A model generated the notes under the pieces. That model ran no database searches and was not told where the DNA came from. It was given only the letters and a program-made list of their open reading frames with translations. A stretch of DNA of 64,000 nucleotides from G963674835 sp963674835. Its GTDB lineage: Bacteria > Planctomycetota > Planctomycetia > Pirellulales > Thermoguttaceae. The stretch is from assembly GCA_963674835.2 (NCBI GenBank), contig CAXXKC010000003.1:2170001-2234000 (forward strand), given 5' to 3'. The translations under genes were made by a program, and so were the position numbers. Positions 17,022 through 26,362 of this stretch are shown here, piece after piece (within the stretch, counting starts at the first letter, position 1; each line of letters begins with the position of its first letter).

Positions 17022-17570
17022 TCAGGTGCGCTGGAGCAGGGCCGCGTGGCAATACCGGACGAACGGTTGCTGGCGGCGTTTCAGGCCGAGCTCTTCGGCG
17101 ATATCCAACATCTGATTGAAGCGGCGGAGCGGGACGTGCCCCTGCGGCTCGGTCACGAGCAAGTGGCCGCCCGGCTTGAGGCATTCGTGGATTTGCTGGA
17201 GGAGGTTGCGCGCATCGGGCGATTCGTGGACCATGGCGAAGGCGAGGGCGAAATCGACGGTGGCGTTGACGCCCAACCGGTTTGGCTCGGCGCAATGCAC
17301 CTGGATGCGCTGGGCGAGGCCGGCTTTCGCGGCGCGGCGCTGGAGCGCATCGAGCATGCGCTGCTGGATATCGACGGAGATGACGTGGCCTTCATCGCCG
17401 ACCATGCGCGCCATGGCGATGGAGAAGATGCCCATTCCGCAGCCAACGTCCATCGCGGTCATGCCCTGACTGACGTAGGGACCGAGGATCTTCTCAGGGT
17501 TGTGGAGCCAACGGCGCAACGGGTTGTCGATGAAGTAACCGCCCCACCATGGGCAGATGTGTGCGCACAT
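17022..17570 (-). CDS. Class I SAM-dependent methyltransferase
   Basis: A 182-residue methyltransferase. The ATG at 17570 gives MCAHICPWWGGYFIDNPLRR, the expected beginning of this group; a TTG further upstream adds only unstructured sequence. Motif I is MDVGCGMGIFS (SAM glycine loop), motif II has the acidic VISVDIQ, and later motifs are AEPNRL and LKPGGHLLVTEP. The substrate cannot be told; relatives include methyltransferases of small molecules and arsenite-like compounds. It is divergent from the phosphodiesterase gene by about 260 bp, and no neighbour indicates a pathway. Confidence 0.85.
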   Translation of the reverse strand: MCAHICPWWGGYFIDNPLRRWLHNPEKILGPYVSQGMTAMDVGCGMGIFSIAMARMVGDEGHVISVDIQQRMLDALQRRAAKAGLAQRIQVHCAEPNRLGVNATVDFALAFAMVHESPDARNLLQQIHECLKPGGHLLVTEPQGHVPLRRFNQMLDIAEELGLKRRQQPFVRYCHAALLQRT

Positions 17571-17828
17571 GGGTTGTCTCGCGGGTTGTTGCTCAGGCGA
17601 TTGCCAAACGATCGGCAAATGGCTGCAAGCCTCGGATGCGGTGAGCCGCGTCTGGCAAGCGAGTTCTCGTGCATTTTGCCAGCATCGGCCGGTCCGGGCA
17701 AGCGTGGTTTGCGGCGGCAGAGCGAACCAACTAGACTATCAGTCGGGAGGCGGCGAGCGGCCGTGCGAGGCTTTCGTCGTTGCGGGTGTGAAACAAGTGA
17801 ACGTTCCTCCAACCGACCGGGTTATGCC

Positions 17829-19373
17829 GTGAGACATTCGACGTATGCTGGTTTGATGGTTCTTCTTCTGTCGGCCGGGTTATTTCCGACGGCGTTGCGA
17901 GCGGAAGCGGCTGACGGTTTTCTTCACAATGGCGTGACGGCTCACCGGGGCAATTCGGATGCGCGGCCGGAGAACACTCTGCCGGCGTTCCGGAGTGCGG
18001 TTGAGGCGGGCGCCGACTGGGTTGAGCTGGACATTTTTCGCACGCGGGACGGCCAGTTGGTCGTCATCCACGATCGGACGACCGGGCGCGTGGGTGACAA
18101 GGATCTCGACGTAACGCGGTCGACGTACGAGGAGCTGAAGACGGTCGATGTGGCCACGGATTTTCGGAAGCGGCACGGGCTGACCGTGCAGCAGTGCCCG
18201 GCGGAGCGGATTCCTACGCTGGAGGACGTGCTGCGACTGGTTATCGCGCAGCCGAAGACGCGTGTTTCGATCCAGCCCAAGATGGATTGTGTCGATGATG
18301 CGGTGGCCTTGGTCAAGCGATTGGTGGCCGAACGCTGGGTGGGCTTCAACGACGGCAATCTGGCCTATATGAAACGAGCGAAAGAGCTGGCGCCGAAGTT
18401 GCCCGTGTTCTGGGATCGCGGGGAGCAGGTCACCGACGAGGACATTCGGACGGCCAAGGAGTGCGGCTTCGAGGCGATTGTTCTGCGGCACGATCTCGTG
18501 ACGAAGGAAGCGGTCGAGAAGATTCGGGCGGCCGGGCTGGAGGCGGGGGCGTGGACGGTCGATGACGAACCGACGATGAAGCGGCTGTTGAGCCTGGGCG
18601 TCGAGAGGATCTATACGGACCGGCCCGTCACGCTGCTGGCCCTGAAACGGCCGCACGCGGGTTTTGGGCGCGCCGCGTGCGAAGGGAACTATCCCGGGCA
18701 TCTTCAGGGCATTTGCACTGACGATTCCGGCGCCTTGTTCTGGAGCTTTACGACGTTTCTGCTGAAGACGGACGCGAAGGGCCATCTGCTGAAGAAGATC
18801 CCGGTGGCCAGTCACCACGGCGATCTGTGCTATCGCGACGGGAAGCTCTATGTGGCCGTCAACCTGGGGCATTTCAACGATCCGAAGGGGAACGCCGACT
18901 GCTGGGTGTATGTGTACCGGGCCGACGACCTGGCCGAACTTGCGCGGCACAAGGTGGCTGAGGTCGTATACGGCGCGGGCGGCATCGCCTGCGACGGACG
19001 GCGGTTCCTGGTCGTGGGCGGGTTGCCACCGGGAATCGATGAGAACTATGCCTACGAGTATGATCTGGACCTGCATTTCGTGAAGAGGCACACCATATCG
19101 AGCGGTTACACGCTGATGGGCATCCAGACGGCGGCCTACGCGGACCACACGTGGTGGTTCGGCTGTTACGGCAACCCGCGGATGCTGCTGAAGACCGACG
19201 ACTCGCTGCACTTGCTGGGCAAGTACCGATTCGACGCGGCGGTGGGCATCGTGCCTCTTTCGGACGGTGAGTTCCTGATCGGCACAAATTACCGCGACGA
19301 GAAGAAGCGGCACTCGGCAACCGTGCGGATCGCAAGGCCGGACAAGACCAAGGGGTTGGTGCCGGTCGAGTAG
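17829..19373 (+). CDS. Exported glycerophosphodiester phosphodiesterase with C-terminal propeller-like domain
   Basis: A 514-residue protein. The proposed GTG start gives a signal peptide (RHSTYAGLMVLLLSAGLFP to RAEA); an ATG nine codons later is an alternative. The GDPD TIM barrel (about 33-275) has all key residues: His39-Arg40-Gly in TAHRGN, Glu49-Asn50-Thr51, Glu67-x-Asp69 in WVELDIFRT, and His81-Asp82. It should hydrolyse glycerophosphodiesters to glycerol phosphate plus alcohol. From about 285 on there are repeated beta-strand motifs (LFWSFTTFLLKTDAKG, WVYVYRADDLAEL, MLLKTDDSLHLLG) resembling a beta-propeller, which is not part of ordinary GDPD enzymes. The gene is convergent with the ABC operon. 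Confidence 0.86.
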   Translation: MRHSTYAGLMVLLLSAGLFPTALRAEAADGFLHNGVTAHRGNSDARPENTLPAFRSAVEAGADWVELDIFRTRDGQLVVIHDRTTGRVGDKDLDVTRSTYEELKTVDVATDFRKRHGLTVQQCPAERIPTLEDVLRLVIAQPKTRVSIQPKMDCVDDAVALVKRLVAERWVGFNDGNLAYMKRAKELAPKLPVFWDRGEQVTDEDIRTAKECGFEAIVLRHDLVTKEAVEKIRAAGLEAGAWTVDDEPTMKRLLSLGVERIYTDRPVTLLALKRPHAGFGRAACEGNYPGHLQGICTDDSGALFWSFTTFLLKTDAKGHLLKKIPVASHHGDLCYRDGKLYVAVNLGHFNDPKGNADCWVYVYRADDLAELARHKVAEVVYGAGGIACDGRRFLVVGGLPPGIDENYAYEYDLDLHFVKRHTISSGYTLMGIQTAAYADHTWWFGCYGNPRMLLKTDDSLHLLGKYRFDAAVGIVPLSDGEFLIGTNYRDEKKRHSATVRIARPDKTKGLVPVE

Positions 19374-19401
19374 GTGCGGCCGCGCGCGGATCGAGGGTTG
19401 G

Positions 19402-20352
19402 TCAGCCTTTTCGTCGCACGTCGATGTAGACGGCGGCCAGGATGACCAGGCCTTTGATGACGGATTGGAGCGAGAAGTGGACGCCGGCCTGGTTGAGGCC
19501 CTTGCTGAGGATGCCGATGATGATGGCGCCGATGAGGGTGCCGACCATTGTTCCCTTGCCGCCGGTGAAGCTCGTGCCTCCGACGACGGCCGCGGCAATG
19601 GCGTTGAGTTCGAAGCCTTCGCCTGAGCCGGGTTCGGCCGAGTAGAGCTGGGAGGAGTGGATCATACCGGCAACGCCGGCCAGAAGGGCACAGATCGTGT
19701 AGACGAGGATCTCTACACGGACCATCGGAACGCCCGTATAGCGGGCGGCCTCGCGGCTTCCGCCCATGGCGTAGACGTATTGGCCGAATCTAGTGCGGTG
19801 CAGGAGGATGGCGGCGAAGAGGAACAGCACGAGCATGATGAGGACGGGAACGGGAAGGAAGCCGAACACGCGGCCGTTGCCGAGGGCGAGGAAGATCGTC
19901 TGCTGTTCGGGAATGTGCATGGGGCGACCTTCGTTGAAGCGGAGGGCACATCCCCGGGCGATGAGCATCGTGGCAAGGGTGATGATGAACGGGGGCATCT
20001 TTGTTTTGGCGGCCGCCAGACCGTTGAACGCTCCGAACGCTCCGGCCACGGCGAGTCCGGCAAGGATGGCGAGCGACAGTCGGAGCCAGTGCTGCCCTTC
20101 GGCGGGTTCGGCGGCCAGCACGTAGACGGTGGTCGTTCCGACGACGGCCAGCACCGCGCCGACCGATAGATCGATGCCGCCGATGAGGATCGTCAGCGTC
20201 ATGCCGAACGCGAGGATGGCGTTGACCGAGATCTGCTGCGTGAGATCCAGCAGGTTTTCCGGTTCGAGGAAGATCGGCACCTGATAGCGAAACAACGCGA
20301 GGAGCACGATCGTCGCCACGATCAAGGGGAGCATTTGTTTAGCGGTCCGCAT
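19402..20352 (-). CDS. rbsC-like: Ribose-type sugar ABC transporter permease
   Basis: A 316-residue permease with eight to ten hydrophobic helices and the conserved Rbs/Mgl-type strings AILAFGMTLTILIGGIDLSVGA, AAVVGGTSFTGGKGT and IIIGILSKGLN. It forms the membrane channel of a carbohydrate importer. Its start overlaps the end of the ATPase gene by 14 bp, with AGGAG inside the ATPase coding sequence, so the two are translationally coupled. It is last in a three-gene operon read from the minus strand; the substrate is a sugar but cannot be named. Confidence 0.93.
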   Translation of the reverse strand: MRTAKQMLPLIVATIVLLALFRYQVPIFLEPENLLDLTQQISVNAILAFGMTLTILIGGIDLSVGAVLAVVGTTTVYVLAAEPAEGQHWLRLSLAILAGLAVAGAFGAFNGLAAAKTKMPPFIITLATMLIARGCALRFNEGRPMHIPEQQTIFLALGNGRVFGFLPVPVLIMLVLFLFAAILLHRTRFGQYVYAMGGSREAARYTGVPMVRVEILVYTICALLAGVAGMIHSSQLYSAEPGSGEGFELNAIAAAVVGGTSFTGGKGTMVGTLIGAIIIGILSKGLNQAGVHFSLQSVIKGLVILAAVYIDVRRKG

Positions 20353-21859
20353 GCGATTCGGCTCCTGTGAGCTGTTCCATGATCTGCTGCAGCTTGGCAC
20401 TTTCGGCAGGGACGGTGCCGAGGATCCGCCCGTCACGATAGACGGCAACCCGATGGGACAGGTTGAGCACTTCGGCCAGGTCGGAGGAGATGAGCAGCAC
20501 GGCCATGCCGCTTTCGACGAGGCGGCCGATGATGGCGAACATCTCCTCGCGGGCGCCGACATCGACGCCGCGGGTGGGCTCGTCGAGGATGAGGACCTTG
20601 GGCCGCTGCTCCATCCACCGGCCGACGAGGACTTTCTGCTGGTTTCCGCCGGAGAGCGACTCGACGGGCTGCTGCGGATCGGAGAGGCGAATGGAGAAGT
20701 TGCGGACGGCGCGGTCGATGATTTCGCGTCGTTTGCGCCACCGCGGCCAGCAACCGTGGAGCCAGCGACGCACCCAAGGCAAGGCCAGGTTGAACGCCAC
20801 GCTATGGAGCATGACGAGGCCGTCGCGTTTGCGATCCTCGGGGACGAGAACGATGCCCGCGCGGAGCGCATCGCGCGGGGAGCGGATACGGACCGGCCGA
20901 CCGTCGATGAGAATGGTGCCTTCGTGGAGAGGATCGATGCCGAAAAGGGCGCGGGCCAGCTCGGTTCGCCCGGAGCCAACCAGCCCGGCCAGGCCTAGGA
21001 CCTCGCCGTAGCGGAGTTCGAAGCTGACGTTTTGGATGTGAGGATTGCGGAGCTGGCGAGCTTGAAGGGCGACGGTCCCTGCGGTGCGAGCCGGGCGGTG
21101 GAAATGGTCGACGATGTCGCGGCCAACCATCCAGCGGACTAACTCGCGCTGGTCGACTTGCGAGGCCGGCTGTGTGCCGACCGACCGCCCATCGCGCAGC
21201 ACGGTGATTCGGTCGGCGAGGCGGAGGATTTCTTCGAGGCGGTGCGAAATGTAGATGATTCCCACCCCCTGCGTGCGCAGTCGGCGAAGCGTGGCGAAGA
21301 GGGCTTCGGTTTCGAGCTCGGAGAGCGACGAGGTGGGTTCGTCGAGGACGAGCAAACGCGCGTGGATGGAAAGTGCCCGGGCGATCTCGACCAACTGGCG
21401 ATGGGCAACGCTGAGATCACAGACCGGAGAGGTCACATCGCGAAGCTCGGCCAGCCCGAGGCGGGCGATCAGCGCGGCTGCGTCGCCATTCATGCAGCGG
21501 CGCTGGAGCCAGCCGAAGCGCGACGGCTCGCGTGCCAGGTAGATGTTCTCGGCCACGGAGAGATTGGGGGCGAGGGACAGTTCCTGGTGGATGATGCGAA
21601 TGCCCAACCGGTCGGCCTCGGCCACGTTGTGAATGCGCACAGGCCGGCCGTCCAGGGTAATGGCGCCTGCGTCGGGCGTGTGGATGCCGCCGAGGATCTT
21701 GATGAGGGTCGACTTGCCGGCGCCGTTTTCGCCGAGGAGGGCGTGGATTTCGCCGGGGCGGAGCTCGAAGTCGACTCTGTCCAGCGCCTTGACGCCGCCG
21801 AATCGCTTGCTCACACCGACAAAGCGAAGCAGCGGGGCAGCATCAACGTTTGCTGGCAT
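20339..21859 (-). CDS. rbsA-like: Sugar ABC transporter ATP-binding protein (two nucleotide-binding domains)
   Basis: A 506-residue RbsA/MglA-type ATPase with two fused domains. Domain 1 has Walker A GENGAGKST, signature-like LSVAHRQ and Walker B LLVLDEPTSSL. Domain 2 has the degenerate Walker A LAGLVGSGRTEL usual in this family, signature LSGGNQQK and Walker B VLILDEPTRGV. It powers import through the adjacent permease. The start overlaps the end of the binding-protein gene by 17 bp, so the operon order is binding protein, ATPase, permease. Length and domain order are typical. Confidence 0.94.
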   Translation of the reverse strand: MPANVDAAPLLRFVGVSKRFGGVKALDRVDFELRPGEIHALLGENGAGKSTLIKILGGIHTPDAGAITLDGRPVRIHNVAEADRLGIRIIHQELSLAPNLSVAENIYLAREPSRFGWLQRRCMNGDAAALIARLGLAELRDVTSPVCDLSVAHRQLVEIARALSIHARLLVLDEPTSSLSELETEALFATLRRLRTQGVGIIYISHRLEEILRLADRITVLRDGRSVGTQPASQVDQRELVRWMVGRDIVDHFHRPARTAGTVALQARQLRNPHIQNVSFELRYGEVLGLAGLVGSGRTELARALFGIDPLHEGTILIDGRPVRIRSPRDALRAGIVLVPEDRKRDGLVMLHSVAFNLALPWVRRWLHGCWPRWRKRREIIDRAVRNFSIRLSDPQQPVESLSGGNQQKVLVGRWMEQRPKVLILDEPTRGVDVGAREEMFAIIGRLVESGMAVLLISSDLAEVLNLSHRVAVYRDGRILGTVPAESAKLQQIMEQLTGAESHADR

Positions 21860-22793
21860 CGCTCGGTTTCTTCTGCTGGAAAGTGTCGGCGTTTTCTTTG
21901 GTCACCAGCTCGACAGGGATCTTGATTTCCTTGGGGACCGGCTTGCCATCGAGGTGTGCGTACATGGTTTCCGCAGCAACGCGGCCTATTTCGTAGGGGA
22001 ACTGTGCGGAGCTGGAGAGGAGCTTCCCGGCCTTGATAGCGGTCACGGCGTCGGCGGAGCCATCGACCGTGACGACCGTCACCTGACCGAGCTTGCCGGC
22101 GGAGTCGATAGCGGAGATGGCGCCGAGAGCGCTGGGATCGTTGATGGGGAACACGGCGGTAAGCTCAGGGAACCGATCCAACAGGTCGCGCATCACGGGG
22201 CGGGCGCCCTCGGTGGTTCCCTCGCCTTCCTGGGTGTCGAGGAGCTTCATCTGCGGATGCTTGGCCATTTCCTCGCGAAACCCGGCAACCCGATCGATGC
22301 ACGCCTTGTTGACGGAGCGATGCAGGATGACGACTTTGGCATCGGGCTTGACTTTGGCTAACGCGCGGGCGGCCAAGCGGCCGGCCTCGACGTTGTCGGA
22401 GGCGACGGTGGAGAGCACGAGGTCCATATCCTTAACCGGGGCATCGACGACGATGGCGGGGATGCCCTTTTGCTTTGCCTGCAGGAGGCTGCCTTTGACA
22501 CCTTCCCAGTTGACGGGGTTGAGGAACACGCCGGCGGCGTTCTGGAGGATGAGGTCGGAGAAGTCGTTCTTTTGCTTGAGGCTATTGAACTGGGCATCGA
22601 GGGTGACCAGTCGATCCCCGTGCTCGCGCACGACATCTTCGATGCCTGCATTGAGGTCGACAAAGAAGGGATTGTTCATCGTTTGAAAGGTGACGCCGAA
22701 GAGCCTTTGCTTGGGGTGAGCGTCGCGGGAACTGCAGCCCGTTGCCAAGGCGAACAGTGCGCTGGCGAACAGAAACCATGTGGCGGCTTTCAT
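21843..22793 (-). CDS. rbsB-like: Sugar-binding lipoprotein of ABC transporter
   Basis: A 316-residue periplasmic-binding protein of the ribose/galactose class. It begins MKAATWFLFASALFALATGC, a lipoprotein signal with the Cys in FALATGCSS as the likely lipid anchor, so it is tethered in the envelope. Family strings include MNNPFFVDLNAGIEDVV, DAPVKDMDLVLSTVASDN and VFPINDPSALGAISAI. AAGGAG lies 8 bp before the start. First gene of the operon; a divergent promoter region separates it from the PA14 protein by 143 bp, so both may respond to the same sugar. Confidence 0.93.
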   Translation of the reverse strand: MKAATWFLFASALFALATGCSSRDAHPKQRLFGVTFQTMNNPFFVDLNAGIEDVVREHGDRLVTLDAQFNSLKQKNDFSDLILQNAAGVFLNPVNWEGVKGSLLQAKQKGIPAIVVDAPVKDMDLVLSTVASDNVEAGRLAARALAKVKPDAKVVILHRSVNKACIDRVAGFREEMAKHPQMKLLDTQEGEGTTEGARPVMRDLLDRFPELTAVFPINDPSALGAISAIDSAGKLGQVTVVTVDGSADAVTAIKAGKLLSSSAQFPYEIGRVAAETMYAHLDGKPVPKEIKIPVELVTKENADTFQQKKPSDASKR

Positions 22794-22862
22794 CGGTCGT
22801 CTCCTTCGGTATGCCGAATGGGTGCATTTCACCACGAAACGGACCGACCCGTCAAGCCGGCG

Positions 22863-22892
22863 GTGGCATACCGTCTGGCCTGGGGGTACAAT
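22863..22892 (+). promoter_or_regulatory. Candidate promoter of PA14-glycosidase-like gene
   Basis: GTGGCA (22863) and TACAAT (22887) are 18 bp apart and end about 45 bp before the start codon. The hexamers match four and five of the six consensus bases. It is in the divergent region shared with the ABC operon. Confidence 0.35.
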
Positions 22893-22936
22893 AGGGTCGC
22901 AATGGCGTACGTCGATCTTATCAGGGGAGAAGCACA

Positions 22937-24865
22937 ATGCGTTGGGATCTTCTTGTACTCGGCATGGCGTTCTCGTGTGTTGTTGGTGCGAAGGGGGTGG
23001 AGGCGGCGACTGAGCCTGGTGTTGCGTACGTGTTCTTCAACCAGTCGGATTTCCGGCGTCCGGACAGCTCGGGCGTGCAGCCGGAGATTCGCATGGACAC
23101 GAAGGGGGTAGATTTCGGCTGGCTTTGGATCGGCAGGATTCGATTCCCGGCGGCGGCGGAAGTGACCTTTTCGGCTGAGGCGGACGACGGGTTGCGTTTG
23201 TTCGTCGGGGACAAGGCGGTGATCGACGGGCCGAATCGCGGCGACGCGCGGGAGGGAGAGATTCGCGTCGGCGCCGGAGAGACGCTGCCGTTGCATTTGG
23301 AGTACTATCAGCGCGGCGGCGACGCCCGGTTGCGGCTGTATTGGCAATGGGACGGTCACCCGCGGGAACCTGTACCGGCGTCGGCGCTTGGCCATGAACA
23401 ACGCGACCTGGAATTGGCGCAGGCGATCGCGGCGGGAAGGAGTGTCCCGACGCCCGGCGAGCCGGAGGTGGCCACGGTACCGATGGGCGATGAGGCGGAC
23501 AACTCGGGCATCTATCGGCCGCAGCAGCAGCCTGCCCGCGACGGCAAGCCGATGGAATTGGGCCCCGGACCGCACCTATTCCTGGACGAGTCGTTGATCG
23601 AGCGGAGCGACCATATGAAGCGCCGCGTGAACCGACCGCAGCGGGATCCGCACATTCCCAATCCATTGATTACGGGGAAAGAAGACGAGTGCAACGGCCC
23701 GTACCTGACGGTGATTCGCGACGCGAAGAGCGGGCGTTTTCGGATTTGGTACAACACCAACAAGGTGAAGTTCAAGGACGGCTCTTCGCACGTTGCGACC
23801 ATGGAGTCGGAGGATGGGATTCACTGGATTCGGCCGCATCGCGTGCTGGACGATCCGGGGCCGTTCAATTACGGGAGCTCGGTACTGGATGAAGGGTCCA
23901 GCTTTGCCGACGCGGCGAAGCGCTACAAGTTGGCGTGGTGGAACAACGGTGGAATGCGTTTGGCCGTATCGGCGGACGGTCTGAAATGGACTACCTGGAA
24001 GCCGTATCCGGTGATCCGCCACAATCACGACATCACGAACATCTTCTACGACAGCCTGCGGAAGCGGTACCTGGCGACGATCTCGGTCTATATGGCGGGA
24101 CCTCACTGGTCTGGCGAGCGACGCACGACGATGCAGACGGCGAGCAAGGACCTGCTGCACTGGGAGAAGCCTTGGTACGTGCTGACGGCGGACGACCGTT
24201 TCGATCCGGGCCAGACACAGTTCTACGCCATGTGCGGGTATTTGCAGCGAGGCGATGTGCTGATCGGACTGGTCAAGGTATTGCACGATGATTGGAGGGC
24301 ATCGGGCACGCCGGACGGAGCCTTTGGGATGGGTTACACGGCGCTGGCGTGGAGTCACGACGGCCAGCACTGGCTGCGCGACCTGGAACCGTTCTTCGAG
24401 CCGGACCCCAAGGTCGGTGCCTGGGACCATGCCCACGCGTGGATCGACCAGCAGTTGCCGGTCGGCGATGAAGTGTACCTGTACTACGGCGGGTACAAGT
24501 TCGGGCACAAGATGGACCGCTGGGAAGGGCGACAGATCGGCATGGTCAAGATGCAACGCGACCGGTATGTGTCGCGCGACGCGGATGGAACGGAGGGGAC
24601 GCTTCGGACGCCGCCGGTGATCCTGAAGGGCAAGAAGCTCACGGTGAATGCAGCCGTCAAGGGAGAGCTGCGGCTGCAACTAGTGGACGAGGCGGGGAAG
24701 CCGGTAGCCGGGTTTGACGCCGCTGATTGCACGCCGATTCGGGGCGACTCGCTGGATCACGAGGTGAAGTGGCAGGGTTCGCTGGAGAGCCTGGGCGGGA
24801 AGCCGGTGAGGGTCGAGTTCCTGCTGAACGACGGGCAACTCTACGGTTTCGCTCTGGTGAAGTGA
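22937..24865 (+). CDS. Secreted PA14-domain protein with glycosidase-like beta-propeller
   Basis: A 642-residue secreted protein (signal peptide residues 1 to ~24, start with GGGAGAAG). Residues about 25-150 form a PA14 domain (VYFFN-like start, WIGRIRFPAAAEVTFSAEADDG, YQRGGDARLRLYW), a carbohydrate-binding beta barrel. From about 210 to 530 there is a five-bladed propeller-like region with GH32/GH43-like repeats (HLFLDESLI, PYLTVIRDAKSGRFRIWY, ATMESEDGIHW). The last ~100 residues form a beta-sandwich shared with the proteins at 48-49.5 kb and 52.3-53.7 kb. Catalytic residues could not be assigned. It is divergent from the sugar ABC operon and may act on the same substrate outside the cell. 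Confidence 0.8.
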   Translation: MRWDLLVLGMAFSCVVGAKGVEAATEPGVAYVFFNQSDFRRPDSSGVQPEIRMDTKGVDFGWLWIGRIRFPAAAEVTFSAEADDGLRLFVGDKAVIDGPNRGDAREGEIRVGAGETLPLHLEYYQRGGDARLRLYWQWDGHPREPVPASALGHEQRDLELAQAIAAGRSVPTPGEPEVATVPMGDEADNSGIYRPQQQPARDGKPMELGPGPHLFLDESLIERSDHMKRRVNRPQRDPHIPNPLITGKEDECNGPYLTVIRDAKSGRFRIWYNTNKVKFKDGSSHVATMESEDGIHWIRPHRVLDDPGPFNYGSSVLDEGSSFADAAKRYKLAWWNNGGMRLAVSADGLKWTTWKPYPVIRHNHDITNIFYDSLRKRYLATISVYMAGPHWSGERRTTMQTASKDLLHWEKPWYVLTADDRFDPGQTQFYAMCGYLQRGDVLIGLVKVLHDDWRASGTPDGAFGMGYTALAWSHDGQHWLRDLEPFFEPDPKVGAWDHAHAWIDQQLPVGDEVYLYYGGYKFGHKMDRWEGRQIGMVKMQRDRYVSRDADGTEGTLRTPPVILKGKKLTVNAAVKGELRLQLVDEAGKPVAGFDAADCTPIRGDSLDHEVKWQGSLESLGGKPVRVEFLLNDGQLYGFALVK

Positions 24866-24893
24866 GCGTGCGCCGGAGTTGCGGCGATGGGGG

Positions 24894-26258
24894 TCAGAGT
24901 AGATATGCCTTGGCGATCGTGAAGTAGATGACGATGCCGGTAACATCGACGAACGTGGCGACGAACGGGCTGGAGGCGTAGCCCGGATCGATGCCCATGC
25001 GTTTGAAGACGAGGGGGAGCATGGAGCCGACGAGTGTTCCCCACAGGCAAATGATGGCCACGGCTTGGGCGATGACCCAGGCCAGAACCCAGGGGTTGGC
25101 ATCGCCGAGGACCGAGGCCGGGGTGAGACTTGCGCGCACGAATCCGATCAGCCCCAGGGTGAACCCGAGGGCGACGCCCATGACTAGCTCGTGGCGCAGG
25201 ACGCGCCACCATTGGGACGGACTCGCCTGGCCCAATGCAAGAGCGCGGGTAATGAGGGTTGCCGCCTGGGATCCGGAGTTTCCGCCCGTGGAAATGCACA
25301 AGGGGACGAAGAGGCTGAGCGCGACGAGCTGAGCGATGGTGTTCTCGAAGGAGGCCATGGCGGTGAACGTGAAGAGTTCGGCGACGAAGAGGCAGGAGAG
25401 CCAGATCGCTCGCTTGCGCCAGACGGTGGCGAAGGGAGCGTCGAGGTAGTTTTCTTCGATCGCAATGACGCCGCCCATGTGGAGTGCGTCCTCGGTGGCT
25501 TCCTGAACCATGACGTCGATCACGTCATCGTGGGTGATGATGCCGACGAGGCGATTCTGGTCGTCGACCACGGGAATGGCAAGGAAGTCGTACTTGGCCA
25601 ACTCCCGGGCGGCTTCTTCCTGGTCCTGGTCGACGCGCACGGAGATCACTTCACGCTCCATGATGTCGCTGATGTGCATGGTGGGTTTGGCGAGAATCAG
25701 GTCTCGCAAAGAGACCAAGCCGCGCAAGTGCCGGCCTTCGTCGAGTACGTAGATGTAGTAGATCGTCTCGCGGGACGATGCCTGTTGGCGGAGGGAAGCG
25801 ATGGCTTCGGCGACGGTCGTGTCGGCCTTCAGGGAGGCGTATTCGGTCGTCATGACCGAGCCGGCGCTTCCTTCGGGAAATGATAACAGGGCGCGGATGT
25901 CCTGGCGTTCGGCCTTGGCGACCAGCGGCATGAGGCTTTCGACGACTTCGGTGTCGAGCCGCCTGAGCAAGTCGACACGATCGTCGGGCGACATGGCTTC
26001 GAGAAGCTTGGACATGCGGTCGCGTCCGATGCCGCTGACCATGTCGACCTGCTGGCCGATGGGAAAGAAGGAGAAGACTTCGGCCTGCCTTTCGAGAGGG
26101 GCATGGTCGAGCAATCGCCAGGCTTCCTCGACGGAGAGCCCTTCGGCGAAGTCGGCCACGGTTGCCGCGTGGAAGTCGTTGACGACCTCGGAGAGTGCCT
26201 TGTCGTCGTTTTCGGCGAGCAGTTCGCGGAGGTCGGGCAGAATAAGCGGGTTGGGCAT
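24894..26258 (-). CDS. mgtE: MgtE-type magnesium channel/transporter
   Basis: A 454-residue MgtE. It has the N-terminal superhelical domain (about 1-130, LRELLAENDDKALSEVVNDF), a CBS pair (about 135-255, SVMTTEYASLKADTTVAEAI and IMEREVISVRVDQDQEEAA) and five C-terminal membrane helices with the pore signature CISTGGNSGSQAATLI near residue 320. It conducts Mg2+ down the membrane potential, with the CBS/N domains sensing cytoplasmic Mg2+. The ATG at 26258 has GAGGAG 7 bp upstream; a far longer frame that extends over the next gene is an artefact. No Mg-sensing leader was recognised. Confidence 0.95.
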   Translation of the reverse strand: MPNPLILPDLRELLAENDDKALSEVVNDFHAATVADFAEGLSVEEAWRLLDHAPLERQAEVFSFFPIGQQVDMVSGIGRDRMSKLLEAMSPDDRVDLLRRLDTEVVESLMPLVAKAERQDIRALLSFPEGSAGSVMTTEYASLKADTTVAEAIASLRQQASSRETIYYIYVLDEGRHLRGLVSLRDLILAKPTMHISDIMEREVISVRVDQDQEEAARELAKYDFLAIPVVDDQNRLVGIITHDDVIDVMVQEATEDALHMGGVIAIEENYLDAPFATVWRKRAIWLSCLFVAELFTFTAMASFENTIAQLVALSLFVPLCISTGGNSGSQAATLITRALALGQASPSQWWRVLRHELVMGVALGFTLGLIGFVRASLTPASVLGDANPWVLAWVIAQAVAIICLWGTLVGSMLPLVFKRMGIDPGYASSPFVATFVDVTGIVIYFTIAKAYLL

Positions 26259-26362
26259 AGCAAGTCTCCTCAGGGCAGCCAAACCTATAATTCTACCCAT
26301 CGGGCAAGGCTGCGTCAGTCCGGGCGACCTGCGCCAGGGGAGCGGATTGGCCGGCGATGCGG

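Noticed and set aside
16627..17295. 222-codon minus-strand frame upstream of HdeD-like gene
   Set aside because: It overlaps the methyltransferase gene in another phase and shows no recognisable domain.
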